NCBI RefSeq assembly: GCF_014650595.1
Contig: NZ_BMVG01000023.1
Coordinates: 1-64,000, forward strand
DNA from: Streptomyces alanosinicus
Lineage (GTDB): Bacteria; Actinomycetota; Actinomycetes; Streptomycetales; Streptomycetaceae
Length of the DNA stretch: 64,000 bases
Direction of reading: 5' to 3'
Shown here: positions 43,856 through 52,117 of the stretch, in pieces
Layout of the letters: each line of letters starts with the position of its first letter
Numbering within the stretch: position 1 is the stretch's first letter
Notes under the pieces: model-generated
Seen by the model: the letters and a program-made list of their open reading frames with translations, nothing else
Told to the model about the DNA's origin: nothing
Database searches by the model: none
Position numbers and translations under genes: made by a program

Positions 43856-44668
43856 TCAGGGCTTGGACACTGGTTCCTGGAGTTCGGTCACCCATTCGTC
43901 CACGTTCTCCGGGCACTCCAGGTTGATCTCCCGGGGGTAGCCGGTGGAGCGGTAGCCGTTGGCGTCGATCCAGCGGCCCAGGGCCTGGACGGTCGGCAGG
44001 ATGGCGTCCATCGAGCCGTGGTGCATGATGGTCGCGGCCTGCTCGACGGGCGGCAGGTCCACGATCCGCAGCCCATCGTCGTCTCCGAGGGGTGCGGAGA
44101 CCTCGACGCCGGCGTGGACGAGGATGCCGCCGTCCGGGGCGTCCTCGTAGTACGCGATGCCCGGCCCGGTCGGCGCGATGCCGGCCTCCTGGAGGCGGCG
44201 GAACAGCTCTTCGTACAGCGGCTGGATGACTGGAGTGATGGTGTCGAAGTCCGGTGCCACACCGGTCAGTTCCGCTACCCGTACGGACGGCAGGCTCTTG
44301 ATGACGACGTCGTTGCCGGGCATGTGCCCCTCGCTCTCGATCATTCGAAGCCTCGTCTCGACCTGGGCCAGCCGGGTGGCCGTTGACGTCATCGCCGCCT
44401 CCAGCTCGGCGCGGCGTAGCCGGAGCATGCCGCGCAGTTCCTCGGTGGTGACCTTCTCGCTGAGGATCTTCTGGACCTGCTGGAGGGTGAAGCCGAGGTC
44501 CTTGAGCGCGATGATCCGGTTGAGCCGGGCGAGCTGGGCAGCGGTGTAGTGACGGTAGCCGCTGGCGGGATCGACGTGGGCCGGGCGCAGTAGTCCGGTG
44601 GCGTCGTAGTGACGCAGCATCCGGACCGATACACGGCCGTGCCTGGCGAAGGCTCCGATGGTGAACAT
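43856..44668 (-). CDS. MerR family regulator with GyrI-like effector domain
   Basis: The 270-residue protein starts MFTIGAFARHGRVSVRMLRHYDATGLLRPAHVD, the MerR winged helix-turn-helix. A coiled-coil dimerisation helix follows (about 75-120, LRGMLRLRRAELEAAM). A C-terminal GyrI-like ligand-binding domain contains VKSLP-like IKSLPSVRVAELTG and the late GYPREINLEC segment. BltR/BmrR-type relatives sense drugs and activate efflux genes; no transporter is adjacent. ATG 44668 has CGGAG upstream; the longer frame to 45052 runs antisense to the next gene. Confidence 0.87.
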   Translation of the reverse strand: MFTIGAFARHGRVSVRMLRHYDATGLLRPAHVDPASGYRHYTAAQLARLNRIIALKDLGFTLQQVQKILSEKVTTEELRGMLRLRRAELEAAMTSTATRLAQVETRLRMIESEGHMPGNDVVIKSLPSVRVAELTGVAPDFDTITPVIQPLYEELFRRLQEAGIAPTGPGIAYYEDAPDGGILVHAGVEVSAPLGDDDGLRIVDLPPVEQAATIMHHGSMDAILPTVQALGRWIDANGYRSTGYPREINLECPENVDEWVTELQEPVSKP

Positions 44669-44924
44669 GATGGCTCCGAGTTGATCGCCTGACACGGTGT
44701 GAGGGTCAAGAACCCACGCCCCCCAGTCTGCCTCCGACGTCACTCCGCAGCCGAAGGCGCCGTGCGCGAGACCCTCAAGCCCCGTGCGGGTAGGCAGACG
44801 TGGTGTCGCCCGCCCGGCCGGACGGATGCATCGCGTGGTCCCCGTGCCTGGCAGTGGGAGTGTCCGGGCAGCTCTAGGCGGAGGCAACGCGCCCCGCTGG
44901 GTCTGCTCAGGGAGAGGGGAAGTC

Positions 44925-45281
44925 ATGACCACGAAGACAAGGATCAGAGGCTTTACCGGACGACTCGGTCGAGCGGTCGTCGCCGTCGGCGGTGCCCTCA
45001 TTCTGGCCACAGCCCTCGGTACCAGCTCGCACGCAGCGACCGGAACACTCACCTACGTGCGGGCCGACACCGGCGGGATGTCGAGCTTCGATGACCCGAG
45101 TGACGGGTTCTGCTACTTCGTCGGCGGTGGAGCGCTGAGCGCCCACAACGACACCAACTCGACCGCGCTCTTCTTCGCCGACTCGTTCTGCGACCCCAAC
45201 CAGTTCGTGGGCGCGGCGCAGCCGGGACAGGGCGTGACCTTCACGTCCCAGGCGCCGCTGAGCGTACGGTTCGGCGGCTGA
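44925..45281 (+). CDS. small secreted protein, 118 residues
   Basis: The product has a signal peptide (to about residue 38, LATALGTSSHA), then a 80-residue mature domain with two cysteines (GFCYFVGG, DSFCDPNQF) that may pair. GGGAGAGGGG lies just before ATG 44925. Divergent from the MerR gene across 256 bp with no other gene. Function unknown. Confidence 0.65.
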   Translation: MTTKTRIRGFTGRLGRAVVAVGGALILATALGTSSHAATGTLTYVRADTGGMSSFDDPSDGFCYFVGGGALSAHNDTNSTALFFADSFCDPNQFVGAAQPGQGVTFTSQAPLSVRFGG

Positions 45282-45320
45282 GCCACTCCCCCGGGCCCGC
45301 CGCACGCGCGGTAGGCCCGA

Positions 45321-45360
45321 GGTCTGTCCGGTGGATCGACATGCATCCACCGGGCAGACC
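45321..45360. terminator. 16-bp hairpin downstream of the secreted protein gene
   Basis: GGTCTGTCCGGTGGAT pairs with ATCCACCGGGCAGACC around an 8-base loop, with one G-T wobble, 40 bp after the stop at 45281. The phosphoketolase gene converges from the right, so it may serve both strands. Confidence 0.65.
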
Positions 45361-45563
45361 CTCGCGGCACGGACTGCGTTACGGAACGACGATCCCCCTT
45401 CGATACGAGACGGTCAGGTCACTTCGACCACATCGATCCGCCTCGGCCTCCGCCGCCCTCCGACAACAGCCCAGCCGGCTCGGCGAGTTCAGCGGCGTGG
45501 CCGATATCGCCGGACACATCGTGTCGCGCCGCCGGGCAGGGCTCACTCCGATCACTCCGTTCC

Positions 45564-47948
45564 TCAGCCGTCCCACGTCCAGTCGGCCACCTCGGGCAGG
45601 TCCGTGCCGTGCTCGCGGATCCAGGCGTGGTGGCGTTGTCGTACGTCCTCCATGCTCTGGCGTACGGCCGCCGCGCGGACCGCGAGGCCGGGAACGCGGT
45701 CGATGACATCCATGACCAGGCGGTAGCGGTCGAGGTCGTTGCGGACGACCATGTCGAAGGGGGTCGTCGTGGTGCCGATCTCTTTGTAGCCGCGTACGTG
45801 CAAGTGGTGGTGACCGGTACGCCGGTAGGCCAGTCGGTGGATCAGCCATGGGTAACCGTGGTACGCGAAGATCACCGGCTTGTCGGCGGTGAGCAGTCCG
45901 TCGTACTCGAAGTCGTTCATCCCGTGCGGGTGTTCCGCGCTCGGCAGCAGCCGGGCGATGTCCACGACGTTCACCACGCGCACGGCCAGCTCCGGCAGGT
46001 TCCGGCGGAGCAACTGGGCCGCGGCCAGCACCTCTTGGGTCGGTACGTCCCCCGCGCAGGCGAGGACGACGTCGGGCTCCCGCGAGCCGTCCTCGGTTCC
46101 GGCCCACTCCCAGATGCCCGCGCCGCGCGCACAGTGCGCTTTCGCCTGCTCCATCGACAGCCAGTCGAAGCAGGGCTGCTTGCCTGCCACGATCACGTTG
46201 ACGTAGTCACGGCTGCGCAGCGCGTGGTCGGCCACCGAGAGCAGCGTGTTGGCGTCCGGTGGGAAGTAGACCCGGACGGCCTCGGGGCTCTTGTTGAGGA
46301 TGTGGTCGACGAAGCCGGGGTCCTGGTGGGAGAAACCGTTGTGGTCCTGGCGCCACACATGCGAGGTCAGCAGGTAGTTGAGCGAGGCGACGGGGGCCCG
46401 CCAGGGCAGCCGGCGCGTGGTGCGCAGCCACTTGATGTGCTGGTTGACCATCGAGTCGACGAGGTGCACGAAGGCCTCGTAGCAGGAGAACAGCCCGTGC
46501 CGTCCGGTGAGGAGGTAGCCCTCCAGCCAGCCCTGGCAGGTGTGTTCGGACAGGATCTCCATCACCCGGCCGTGCCGGTCCAGGTTTTCGTCGACCGGGA
46601 GGGTCTCGGCCTGCCAGGCCTTGCCGCTGGCCGCGTAGACCGCCTGAAGCCGGTTGGAGGCGGTCTCGTCGGGGCCGACCAGCCGGAAGTCGCGGCGGCC
46701 GGCGGTGGCGGCCATGACGTCCTGGAGCAGGCCGCCGAGGACACGGGTCGGTTCGTGCAGGGTGGCGCCGGGCTTGTCGACGGCGACGGCGTACCGCTCC
46801 AGTGGCGGCAGGGGCAGTTCACGCAGCAGCAGGCCGCCGTTGGCGTGCGGGGTCGCGCCCAGCCGACGGGCCCCTTCAGGAACGCAGGCCAGCACCTCGG
46901 TGCGCGGGGCGCCGTGCTCGTCGAACAGTTCCTCGGGGCGGTACGAGCGAAGCCACTGCTCCAGCTGCCGCAGGTGCTCGGGGTTGTCCCGCACGGCCGC
47001 CAGCGGCACCTGGTGGGAACGCCAGGTGCCCTCCACGGGCAGGCCGTCGACCTCCGCGGGGCCGGTCCAGCCCTTCGGGGTACGCAGCACGATGACCGGC
47101 CAGCGGGGCCGATCGGTGACACCCTCCCGGCGGGCGGCACGCTGGATCGCCGCGATGCGGTCCACGACGGTGTCCATGGCCTGCGCCATCGCTCGGTGTA
47201 CGACGGCGGGGTCGTCGCCGGTGACGTGGATCGGGTCGTGGCCGTAGCCCCGCAGCAGTGCGTCCAGCTCGGCCTCGGGGAGCCGGGACAGCACGGTCGG
47301 GTTGGCGATCTTGTACCCGTTGAGGTGCAGGATCGGCAGCACCGCTCCGTCGTCGACCGGGTCGAGGAACTTGTTGGAGTGCCAGGACGCGGCCAGCGGC
47401 CCGGTCTCCGCCTCGCCGTCGCCGATCACACAGGCGACCAGCAGGCCGGGGTTGTCCAGCGCGGCGCCGTAGGCGTGGGAGAGGGAGTAGCCGAGCTCGC
47501 CGCCTTCGTGGATCGAGCCGGGGGTCTCGGGCGCGATATGGCTCGGTACCCCGCCGGGGAAGGAGAACTGCCTGAAGAGCCGTGCCATGCCCGCCGCGTC
47601 CCGTGAGATGTCGGGGTACGTCTGCGCGTAGGAGCCCTCCAGCCAGGAGTTGGCGAGCACCGCCGGCCCTCCGTGGCCGGGCCCCCAGATACACAGGGCG
47701 TCCAGGTCACGGGCCTTGATCACCCGGTTGAGGTGGGTGTACACGAGGTTCAGGCCCGGTGACGTGCCCCAGTGGCCCAGCAGACGCGGTTTGATGTGCT
47801 CCGGGCGCAGTGGCTCGGTCAGCAGGGGGTTGGCCATGAGGTAGATCTGGCCGACGGAGAGGTAGTTCGCCGCGCGCCAGTGGGCGACCAGCGACCTCAG
47901 CTCATCCTCGTCCAACTGGGCGGGCGTCTGCCGCGTGTCGACGGACAT
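45564..47948 (-). CDS. xfp: phosphoketolase
   Basis: This 794-residue enzyme is a full-length phosphoketolase. It splits xylulose 5-phosphate and/or fructose 6-phosphate with phosphate into acetyl phosphate and a shorter sugar phosphate, using thiamine diphosphate. Visible landmarks are LLGHWGTSPGLNLVYTHLNR, CIWGPGHGGPA, PGSIHEGGELGYSLSHAYGA, the ThDP motif GDGEAETGPLAASWHSNKF, and LTGRHGLFSCYEAFVHLVDSM. ATG 47948 has AAAGGAATCCC upstream; the longer frame to 48155 adds foreign sequence. Divergent from the PPK2 gene across about 420 bp. Substrate preference (X5P versus dual) cannot be read. Confidence 0.95.
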   Translation of the reverse strand: MSVDTRQTPAQLDEDELRSLVAHWRAANYLSVGQIYLMANPLLTEPLRPEHIKPRLLGHWGTSPGLNLVYTHLNRVIKARDLDALCIWGPGHGGPAVLANSWLEGSYAQTYPDISRDAAGMARLFRQFSFPGGVPSHIAPETPGSIHEGGELGYSLSHAYGAALDNPGLLVACVIGDGEAETGPLAASWHSNKFLDPVDDGAVLPILHLNGYKIANPTVLSRLPEAELDALLRGYGHDPIHVTGDDPAVVHRAMAQAMDTVVDRIAAIQRAARREGVTDRPRWPVIVLRTPKGWTGPAEVDGLPVEGTWRSHQVPLAAVRDNPEHLRQLEQWLRSYRPEELFDEHGAPRTEVLACVPEGARRLGATPHANGGLLLRELPLPPLERYAVAVDKPGATLHEPTRVLGGLLQDVMAATAGRRDFRLVGPDETASNRLQAVYAASGKAWQAETLPVDENLDRHGRVMEILSEHTCQGWLEGYLLTGRHGLFSCYEAFVHLVDSMVNQHIKWLRTTRRLPWRAPVASLNYLLTSHVWRQDHNGFSHQDPGFVDHILNKSPEAVRVYFPPDANTLLSVADHALRSRDYVNVIVAGKQPCFDWLSMEQAKAHCARGAGIWEWAGTEDGSREPDVVLACAGDVPTQEVLAAAQLLRRNLPELAVRVVNVVDIARLLPSAEHPHGMNDFEYDGLLTADKPVIFAYHGYPWLIHRLAYRRTGHHHLHVRGYKEIGTTTTPFDMVVRNDLDRYRLVMDVIDRVPGLAVRAAAVRQSMEDVRQRHHAWIREHGTDLPEVADWTWDG

Positions 47949-48369
47949 CGGGATTCCTTTCCAGGCCGGGGCAGCGGTCCGGTGGCGTACGTGCCGACTC
48001 GGATTCGGGTGTCCCACCCTCCACGGCCGCGGCGGGCCCCGACAGGGCCGTTCGGGCCACACCCATGGAAAAGAACCCGAACTGCCCTGGTTCCGGTGCC
48101 GTTTGGCCCACGGCCAGCTCGACCATGCGGATGACCGCCTCGGTCGGCGGAGCACCGGGCGTACCCCCGGCGTCGTTGCCCCTCGGTGCTCCGAAGCCGC
48201 TGCTGCCGACAGGTGAGGTCACGGCGCTGAGCTCCCCTGCGGCGAAGGATTCGGATACACGCGCGTGTCTCTCGAAGGCACTCCCGTGTTTCCCGGAGTG
48301 CGCGGCTCCTCACCCGTGAGTACGGTGGCGTTCTGGTGTCCGACCTGGGGGACGGAGCGGGGAGACGGC

Positions 48370-49173
48370 ATGGCCGGCAAGGAGGCGGTGAGCCTGCCGC
48401 GGAAGGTGTACGAGAAGGAACTGCTGCGTCTGCAGGCCGAGCTGGTGAAGCTGCAGGAGTGGGTGAAGGCCGAGGGCGTCCGGCTGGTCCTCGTCTTCGA
48501 GGGGCGGGACGCGGCGGGCAAGGGCAGCACCATCAAGCGGGTCACCGAGTACCTCAATCCGCGGGTGGCACGCATCGTGGCCCTGCCGAAGCCGACGGAG
48601 CGCGAGCGCACCCAGTGGTACTTCCAGCGGTACGTCGAGCACCTGCCCGCCGCGGGCGAGATCGTGCTGTTCGACCGCTCCTGGTACAACCGGGCCGGTG
48701 TCGAGCGCGTGATGGGCTTCTGCACCCAGGAGGAGTACCGCCTCTTCCTGCGGCAGTGCCCGATCTTCGAGCGGATGCTGGTGGAGGACGGGATGCTGTT
48801 GCGCAAGTACTGGTTCTCGGTGAGCGACGCCCAGCAGCAGGAACGGTTCCGGCACCGCTTGGAAGACCCTCTGCGGCGCTGGAAGCTGTCGCCGATGGAC
48901 CTGGAGTCGATCACCCGCTGGGAGGCCTACTCCCGGGCCAAGGACGAGATGCTGGTCCACACCGACATCTCCGAGGCGCCCTGGTACATCGTGGAGAGCG
49001 AGGACAAGCGACGGTCCCGGCTGAACATGATCGCCCACCTGCTGGCCTCCGTGCCGTACCAGGAGGTGCCGCCACCGGTGCTGGAGCTGCCGCCGCGGCC
49101 GCCGTCGACAGGCTACGAGCGCCCACCGCGCGATCTGCAGACCTACGTACCCGACCACGCGGCGAGTCTCTGA
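48370..49173 (+). CDS. ppk2: polyphosphate kinase 2 family protein
   Basis: The 267-residue product has the PPK2 core: Walker A FEGRDAAGKGST, LNPRVARIVALPKPTERERTQWYFQRY, Walker B-like LFDRSWYNRAGVERVMGF, and RWEAYSRAKDEML in the lid region. PPK2 enzymes move phosphate between polyphosphate and nucleotides, mainly making GTP or ATP from GDP or ADP. ATG 48370 is preceded by GGGGAGA; the frame is open further up, but that part looks like leader. Next to phosphoketolase, both concern phosphate-linked energy. The 300 bp to the next gene hold no gene, only a repeated CGTATGAACC near 49287-49305. Confidence 0.92.
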   Translation: MAGKEAVSLPRKVYEKELLRLQAELVKLQEWVKAEGVRLVLVFEGRDAAGKGSTIKRVTEYLNPRVARIVALPKPTERERTQWYFQRYVEHLPAAGEIVLFDRSWYNRAGVERVMGFCTQEEYRLFLRQCPIFERMLVEDGMLLRKYWFSVSDAQQQERFRHRLEDPLRRWKLSPMDLESITRWEAYSRAKDEMLVHTDISEAPWYIVESEDKRRSRLNMIAHLLASVPYQEVPPPVLELPPRPPSTGYERPPRDLQTYVPDHAASL

Positions 49174-49473
49174 CCAGCCGGTCGGCTCGCTCACGCCGCC
49201 GGCACACCCCTGCATCGGCCGGGATGTCCCGCAAGGCAGCTGCCGGCCACCGGCGAACAGGTCGAAGGGCTGAGGGCCTGGCCGCCGTATGAACCGCCGT
49301 ATGAACCCTTGTGCCCCGTCGTGCCGGCCTGGGCGAGATGGAATCGCACCAGGTCCTTCGTGCCGACGAACGGTTCGCCGGCGCCCGACGCGAAGAGCGC
49401 CGCGGTGGCGAAGGTGCCTCCATGCGATGGCGGGGGCAGAATTGGTTGGTGAGGAGAGCGACGGTGATCGGAA

Positions 49474-50016
49474 ATGTCCCTGCAGCACCTGGTCCCACGC
49501 CCATGCCTTCGTGACGCCGCGCGACTCGTGCTGGTCGGTGCTCTGGCGGCCGCCCTGACGCTGGGCGCCGGTCCGGCCCGGGCGGCCTCCGCGGGCCACG
49601 TTTCGACGGTCGACGCGGCCACCCACCAGATGACCGTCACGGATCACGGCCGGACGGTGATGACCTTCACCGCGGGCTTCGGAAAGCCCGGCTTCCGTAC
49701 CCCGTCCGGAACATTCCATGTGCTGGGCAAGGACGAGGTCATCACGATGACATCGTGCAGCGCGAACATCACATGCGATCCACGCAGTCCCAACTACTAC
49801 GTCCTCACGGTCCACTGGGCGGTGCGGCTGACCAGTTCCGGCGTGTTCATTCACGCGGCGCCCTGGGACCACGCCATCGGCCAGGCCGACACCTCCCATG
49901 GCTGCATCCACCTGAGCACGGCGGACGCCCACCGCTTCTACGATTTCAGCCGCACCGGCGACACCGTGATCGTCAAGAACACCGGCGGCCTCACCGGCAA
50001 CCCGAGCGGCCCGTAG
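49474..50016 (+). CDS. L,D-transpeptidase (YkuD family), exported
   Basis: The 180-residue product has a signal peptide (cut near residue 38, GPARAASA). A YkuD catalytic domain follows: VMTFTAGFGKPGFRTPSGTF, then IHAAPWDHAIGQADTSHGCI, where the HxxxxxxxxSHGC array supplies the catalytic Cys and His. Such enzymes make 3-3 crosslinks in peptidoglycan or attach proteins to it. ATG 49474 has a modest site (ATCGGAA). It is one of the short stand-alone forms, without an Ig-like domain. A hairpin GATCCGC/GCGGATC lies after it at 50039-50074. Confidence 0.85.
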   Translation: MSLQHLVPRPCLRDAARLVLVGALAAALTLGAGPARAASAGHVSTVDAATHQMTVTDHGRTVMTFTAGFGKPGFRTPSGTFHVLGKDEVITMTSCSANITCDPRSPNYYVLTVHWAVRLTSSGVFIHAAPWDHAIGQADTSHGCIHLSTADAHRFYDFSRTGDTVIVKNTGGLTGNPSGP

Positions 50017-50428
50017 CGCCCCCTACGCCTCGGCGAAGGATCCGCGGGCTTCAGTCGTAGCTCCTCTGCGGATCATTCCAGCTTGATCAACTCATCGGGG
50101 CCTCTGCCACGGGCATGGATCGGAAGGGGGCGGACATGGAGAGCAGTTGCGGTCCCGGCCACGGTCCGGCCCCGTGCCCGGACGCGCTCCCCCGTGCCTG
50201 ACGGGAGCCGTATCACCGTCTGACAGACGGTTGTCGAGGGCGTACAGGGAGACCACCTCCTTATCAACGTGCGGCAGATCCGAACCGTCCTGGGACACGG
50301 CATCCCGGCCCATGCCCTGCTGCCCCTTCAGCATCGTGCTGATCTCTGTGGCATGTCCGCTCTGCCGCCGCCGACTGCGCCGCCGCCGTAGCGGCCGGCG
50401 CCCGACCCCTGCGAAGGAGGACACCGCC

Positions 50429-50698
50429 ACGCGCCTCCCCGGAAGCCTCACCCCCGCGCCCTGCCCGACCGGCAGGATCTACCCAAGCGTCCGGCTGACC
50501 TTGGACGACGGCGTCGGACGCACATACCTGCTCGATCCCCGCGCCTGCGCCGGAACCCGGTGCGGAACGTATGAGCCGCGCGTTCATCTGGCCCACGTCC
50601 TCGCCCGGCAGGGACACCGCCCCGACTGGCTCGCCGAGTTCACCGGCCTTCCGCCGGCGGCAGCACGGCGCATCGCCGATGTCGCTGCACCTCACTGA
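50429..50698 (+). CDS. small hypothetical protein with a possible ACG start
   Basis: The frame encodes IYPSVRLTLDDGVGRTYLLD, ACAGTRCGTYEPRVHLAHVL and WLAEFTGLPPAAARRIADVA, a coherent 89-residue protein ending in a helix-turn-helix-like stretch. GAAGGAGG is followed 8 bases later not by ATG but by ACG at 50429. Either ACG is used, the ATG has mutated and the gene is silent, or a GTG at 50348 starts it without a site. No family recognised. From 50017 to 50428 there is no other gene. Confidence 0.45.
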   Translation, partial: TRLPGSLTPAPCPTGRIYPSVRLTLDDGVGRTYLLDPRACAGTRCGTYEPRVHLAHVLARQGHRPDWLAEFTGLPPAAARRIADVAAPH

Positions 50699-50809
50699 CC
50701 CGCGGACCCGCACACCATCCATGCCCCTGGCCGACCCGCCCGCCCCTCCCCCGCGTTCCCAGAGAGCCGACATAGCTCCCCGAACACGCTCCACCGGAGG
50801 CAACCGCCC

Positions 50810-51100
50810 ATGCCGGTCTTCACTCACCACCCACTGCGCCACGCCGCCACCCACTCGCACAGCATCCGGCAGTCCGTGCATGCCCTCTTCATCGGCCTTC
50901 TCCGCCGTATCGCCGACAGCCCGCTGGAGCAGCCCGTGCTCCACGCACTCGAAGCCCGGGCCTGCGACCGGCACCTGGTGCCGCCCGGCGACGGCCACAC
51001 GCCCACTGGCATGTGCCGCCTCCTACGTCGACGCCCTCAGCCTCGTCGAAGTCCCCAGGCCGCCTTGTCATACCGGGTGGCGACGCCCCCCACGCCTTGA
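50810..51100 (+). CDS. small hypothetical protein, end cut by IS relic
   Basis: CGGAGG precedes ATG 50810. The first 70 residues (MPVFTHHPLRHAATHSHSIR, LPLEQPV-like LEQPVLHALEARACDRHLVP) look like a real protein. The end is Arg/Pro-rich shadow sequence running into the transposase remnant. Probably truncated by the insertion. No family recognised. Confidence 0.35.
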   Translation: MPVFTHHPLRHAATHSHSIRQSVHALFIGLLRRIADSPLEQPVLHALEARACDRHLVPPGDGHTPTGMCRLLRRRPQPRRSPQAALSYRVATPPTP

Positions 51101-51196
51101 GTTTGTTGATCAGGACCTCGACGGTGTTCCTCTCCCTGTAGAGGCCGACGTCGTGGCTGACAGGCCGACCACCCATCGAGCGATACCGGTAGCCGG
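51057..51196 (-). pseudogene. IS5/IS112-type transposase remnant
   Basis: On the minus strand SMGGRPVSHDVGLYRERNTV, EVLINKLKAWG and then, one frame over, GVATRYDKAAW match the end of IS5-family transposases (RGGRPP...RNTVER..NRLK....ATRYDK). Only about 45 residues remain with a frameshift, so it is an inactive relic. Confidence 0.75.
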
Positions 51197-51220
51197 CAGC
51201 TGCCGAGGAGGCGTTTGCCG

Positions 51221-51949
51221 TCAGGGAGTTTGCCGTGCGGAGATGAGGGCGATCTCGACCAGGTGCACGTCGGGGGGTGCGGCAAGGACGTAGCAGACCT
51301 GTGCGGCAACATCGGCTGGGTCCAGCGCCTGCTCCTCATGCCAGCGCGCTGTTGCTTCGCGCAGCTGAGGATCGCTGATGTATTCACCACGGTTAGTCAG
51401 CACCATGCCGGGCGAGAGCACCGTGACCCGGATCCCGCAGCCGTGTAGTTCGTGACGGAGGCCGTCACTGATGGCGCGCACCGCGTGTTTTGTTCCCGCA
51501 TAGACACCGGATTCCGCGCTGGGCTCCTGCCGCCCACTCATGGAGCTGATATTGATCAGCTGCCCGCATCCGCTTCGTGTCAGGAAGGGAACGGCCGCCT
51601 GGGAAGCAGTGAGCAGCCCGAGGATGTTCAGCTCGACCATGTCCTGCCAGTCGGCGTACCGGCCGTCGCGCACCGCACCGAGCCGGAAACTCCCGGCGTT
51701 GTTCACCAAGGCGTCAAGGCCGCCGAGTTCGTCGCCGGCGGCCTCGACGGCCCGCGGCACCGCGTGGGGGTCTCGGAGGTCTGCTGGAATGGGCCGGGCG
51801 CCGGTCTCGCGAGCGATCGCCCGGAGCCGTTCGCCGTCCCTGGCGAGGACGGCGACATGTGCACCCTGGCTCGTCAGGGCGCGAGCCGTCGCCGCGCCGA
51901 TGCCGGCGGAGCCGCCGGTGATGAGGACCTTGCGCCCGCTGAGCGCCAT
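51221..51949 (-). CDS. short-chain dehydrogenase/reductase
   Basis: The 242-residue enzyme has the classical SDR motifs: TGGSAGIG (about 10-17, cofactor glycine motif), DALVNNAGS (NNAG), catalytic Ser in LINISSMSG and YAGTK (Tyr and Lys). PGMVLTN follows the active site as usual. ATG 51949 has GGAGG at ideal distance. Relatives of this type reduce or oxidise serine- or 3-hydroxy-acid-like substrates (YdfG-like); the substrate is not evident here. It lies next to the IS remnant. Confidence 0.88.
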   Translation of the reverse strand: MALSGRKVLITGGSAGIGAATARALTSQGAHVAVLARDGERLRAIARETGARPIPADLRDPHAVPRAVEAAGDELGGLDALVNNAGSFRLGAVRDGRYADWQDMVELNILGLLTASQAAVPFLTRSGCGQLINISSMSGRQEPSAESGVYAGTKHAVRAISDGLRHELHGCGIRVTVLSPGMVLTNRGEYISDPQLREATARWHEEQALDPADVAAQVCYVLAAPPDVHLVEIALISARQTP

Positions 51950-52117
51950 GTTCGCCTCCGTGTCGAATTCCCGTTTACCAAGGCGACCGCTATCCACATG
52001 GACGTACCCGTTGAGGTATTTGCCCCTGGGGCGGATGGGCGAATTGTTAGTCGCCGTCTTCGAACGTGTACGTGTGGCCTAGCGATGCAGCGCTCCGAGC
52101 AGAGCTCTGGCGAGGCG

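Noticed and set aside
45609..47606. 665-codon plus-strand frame over phosphoketolase
   Set aside because: Shadow of the conserved phosphoketolase gene on the other strand.
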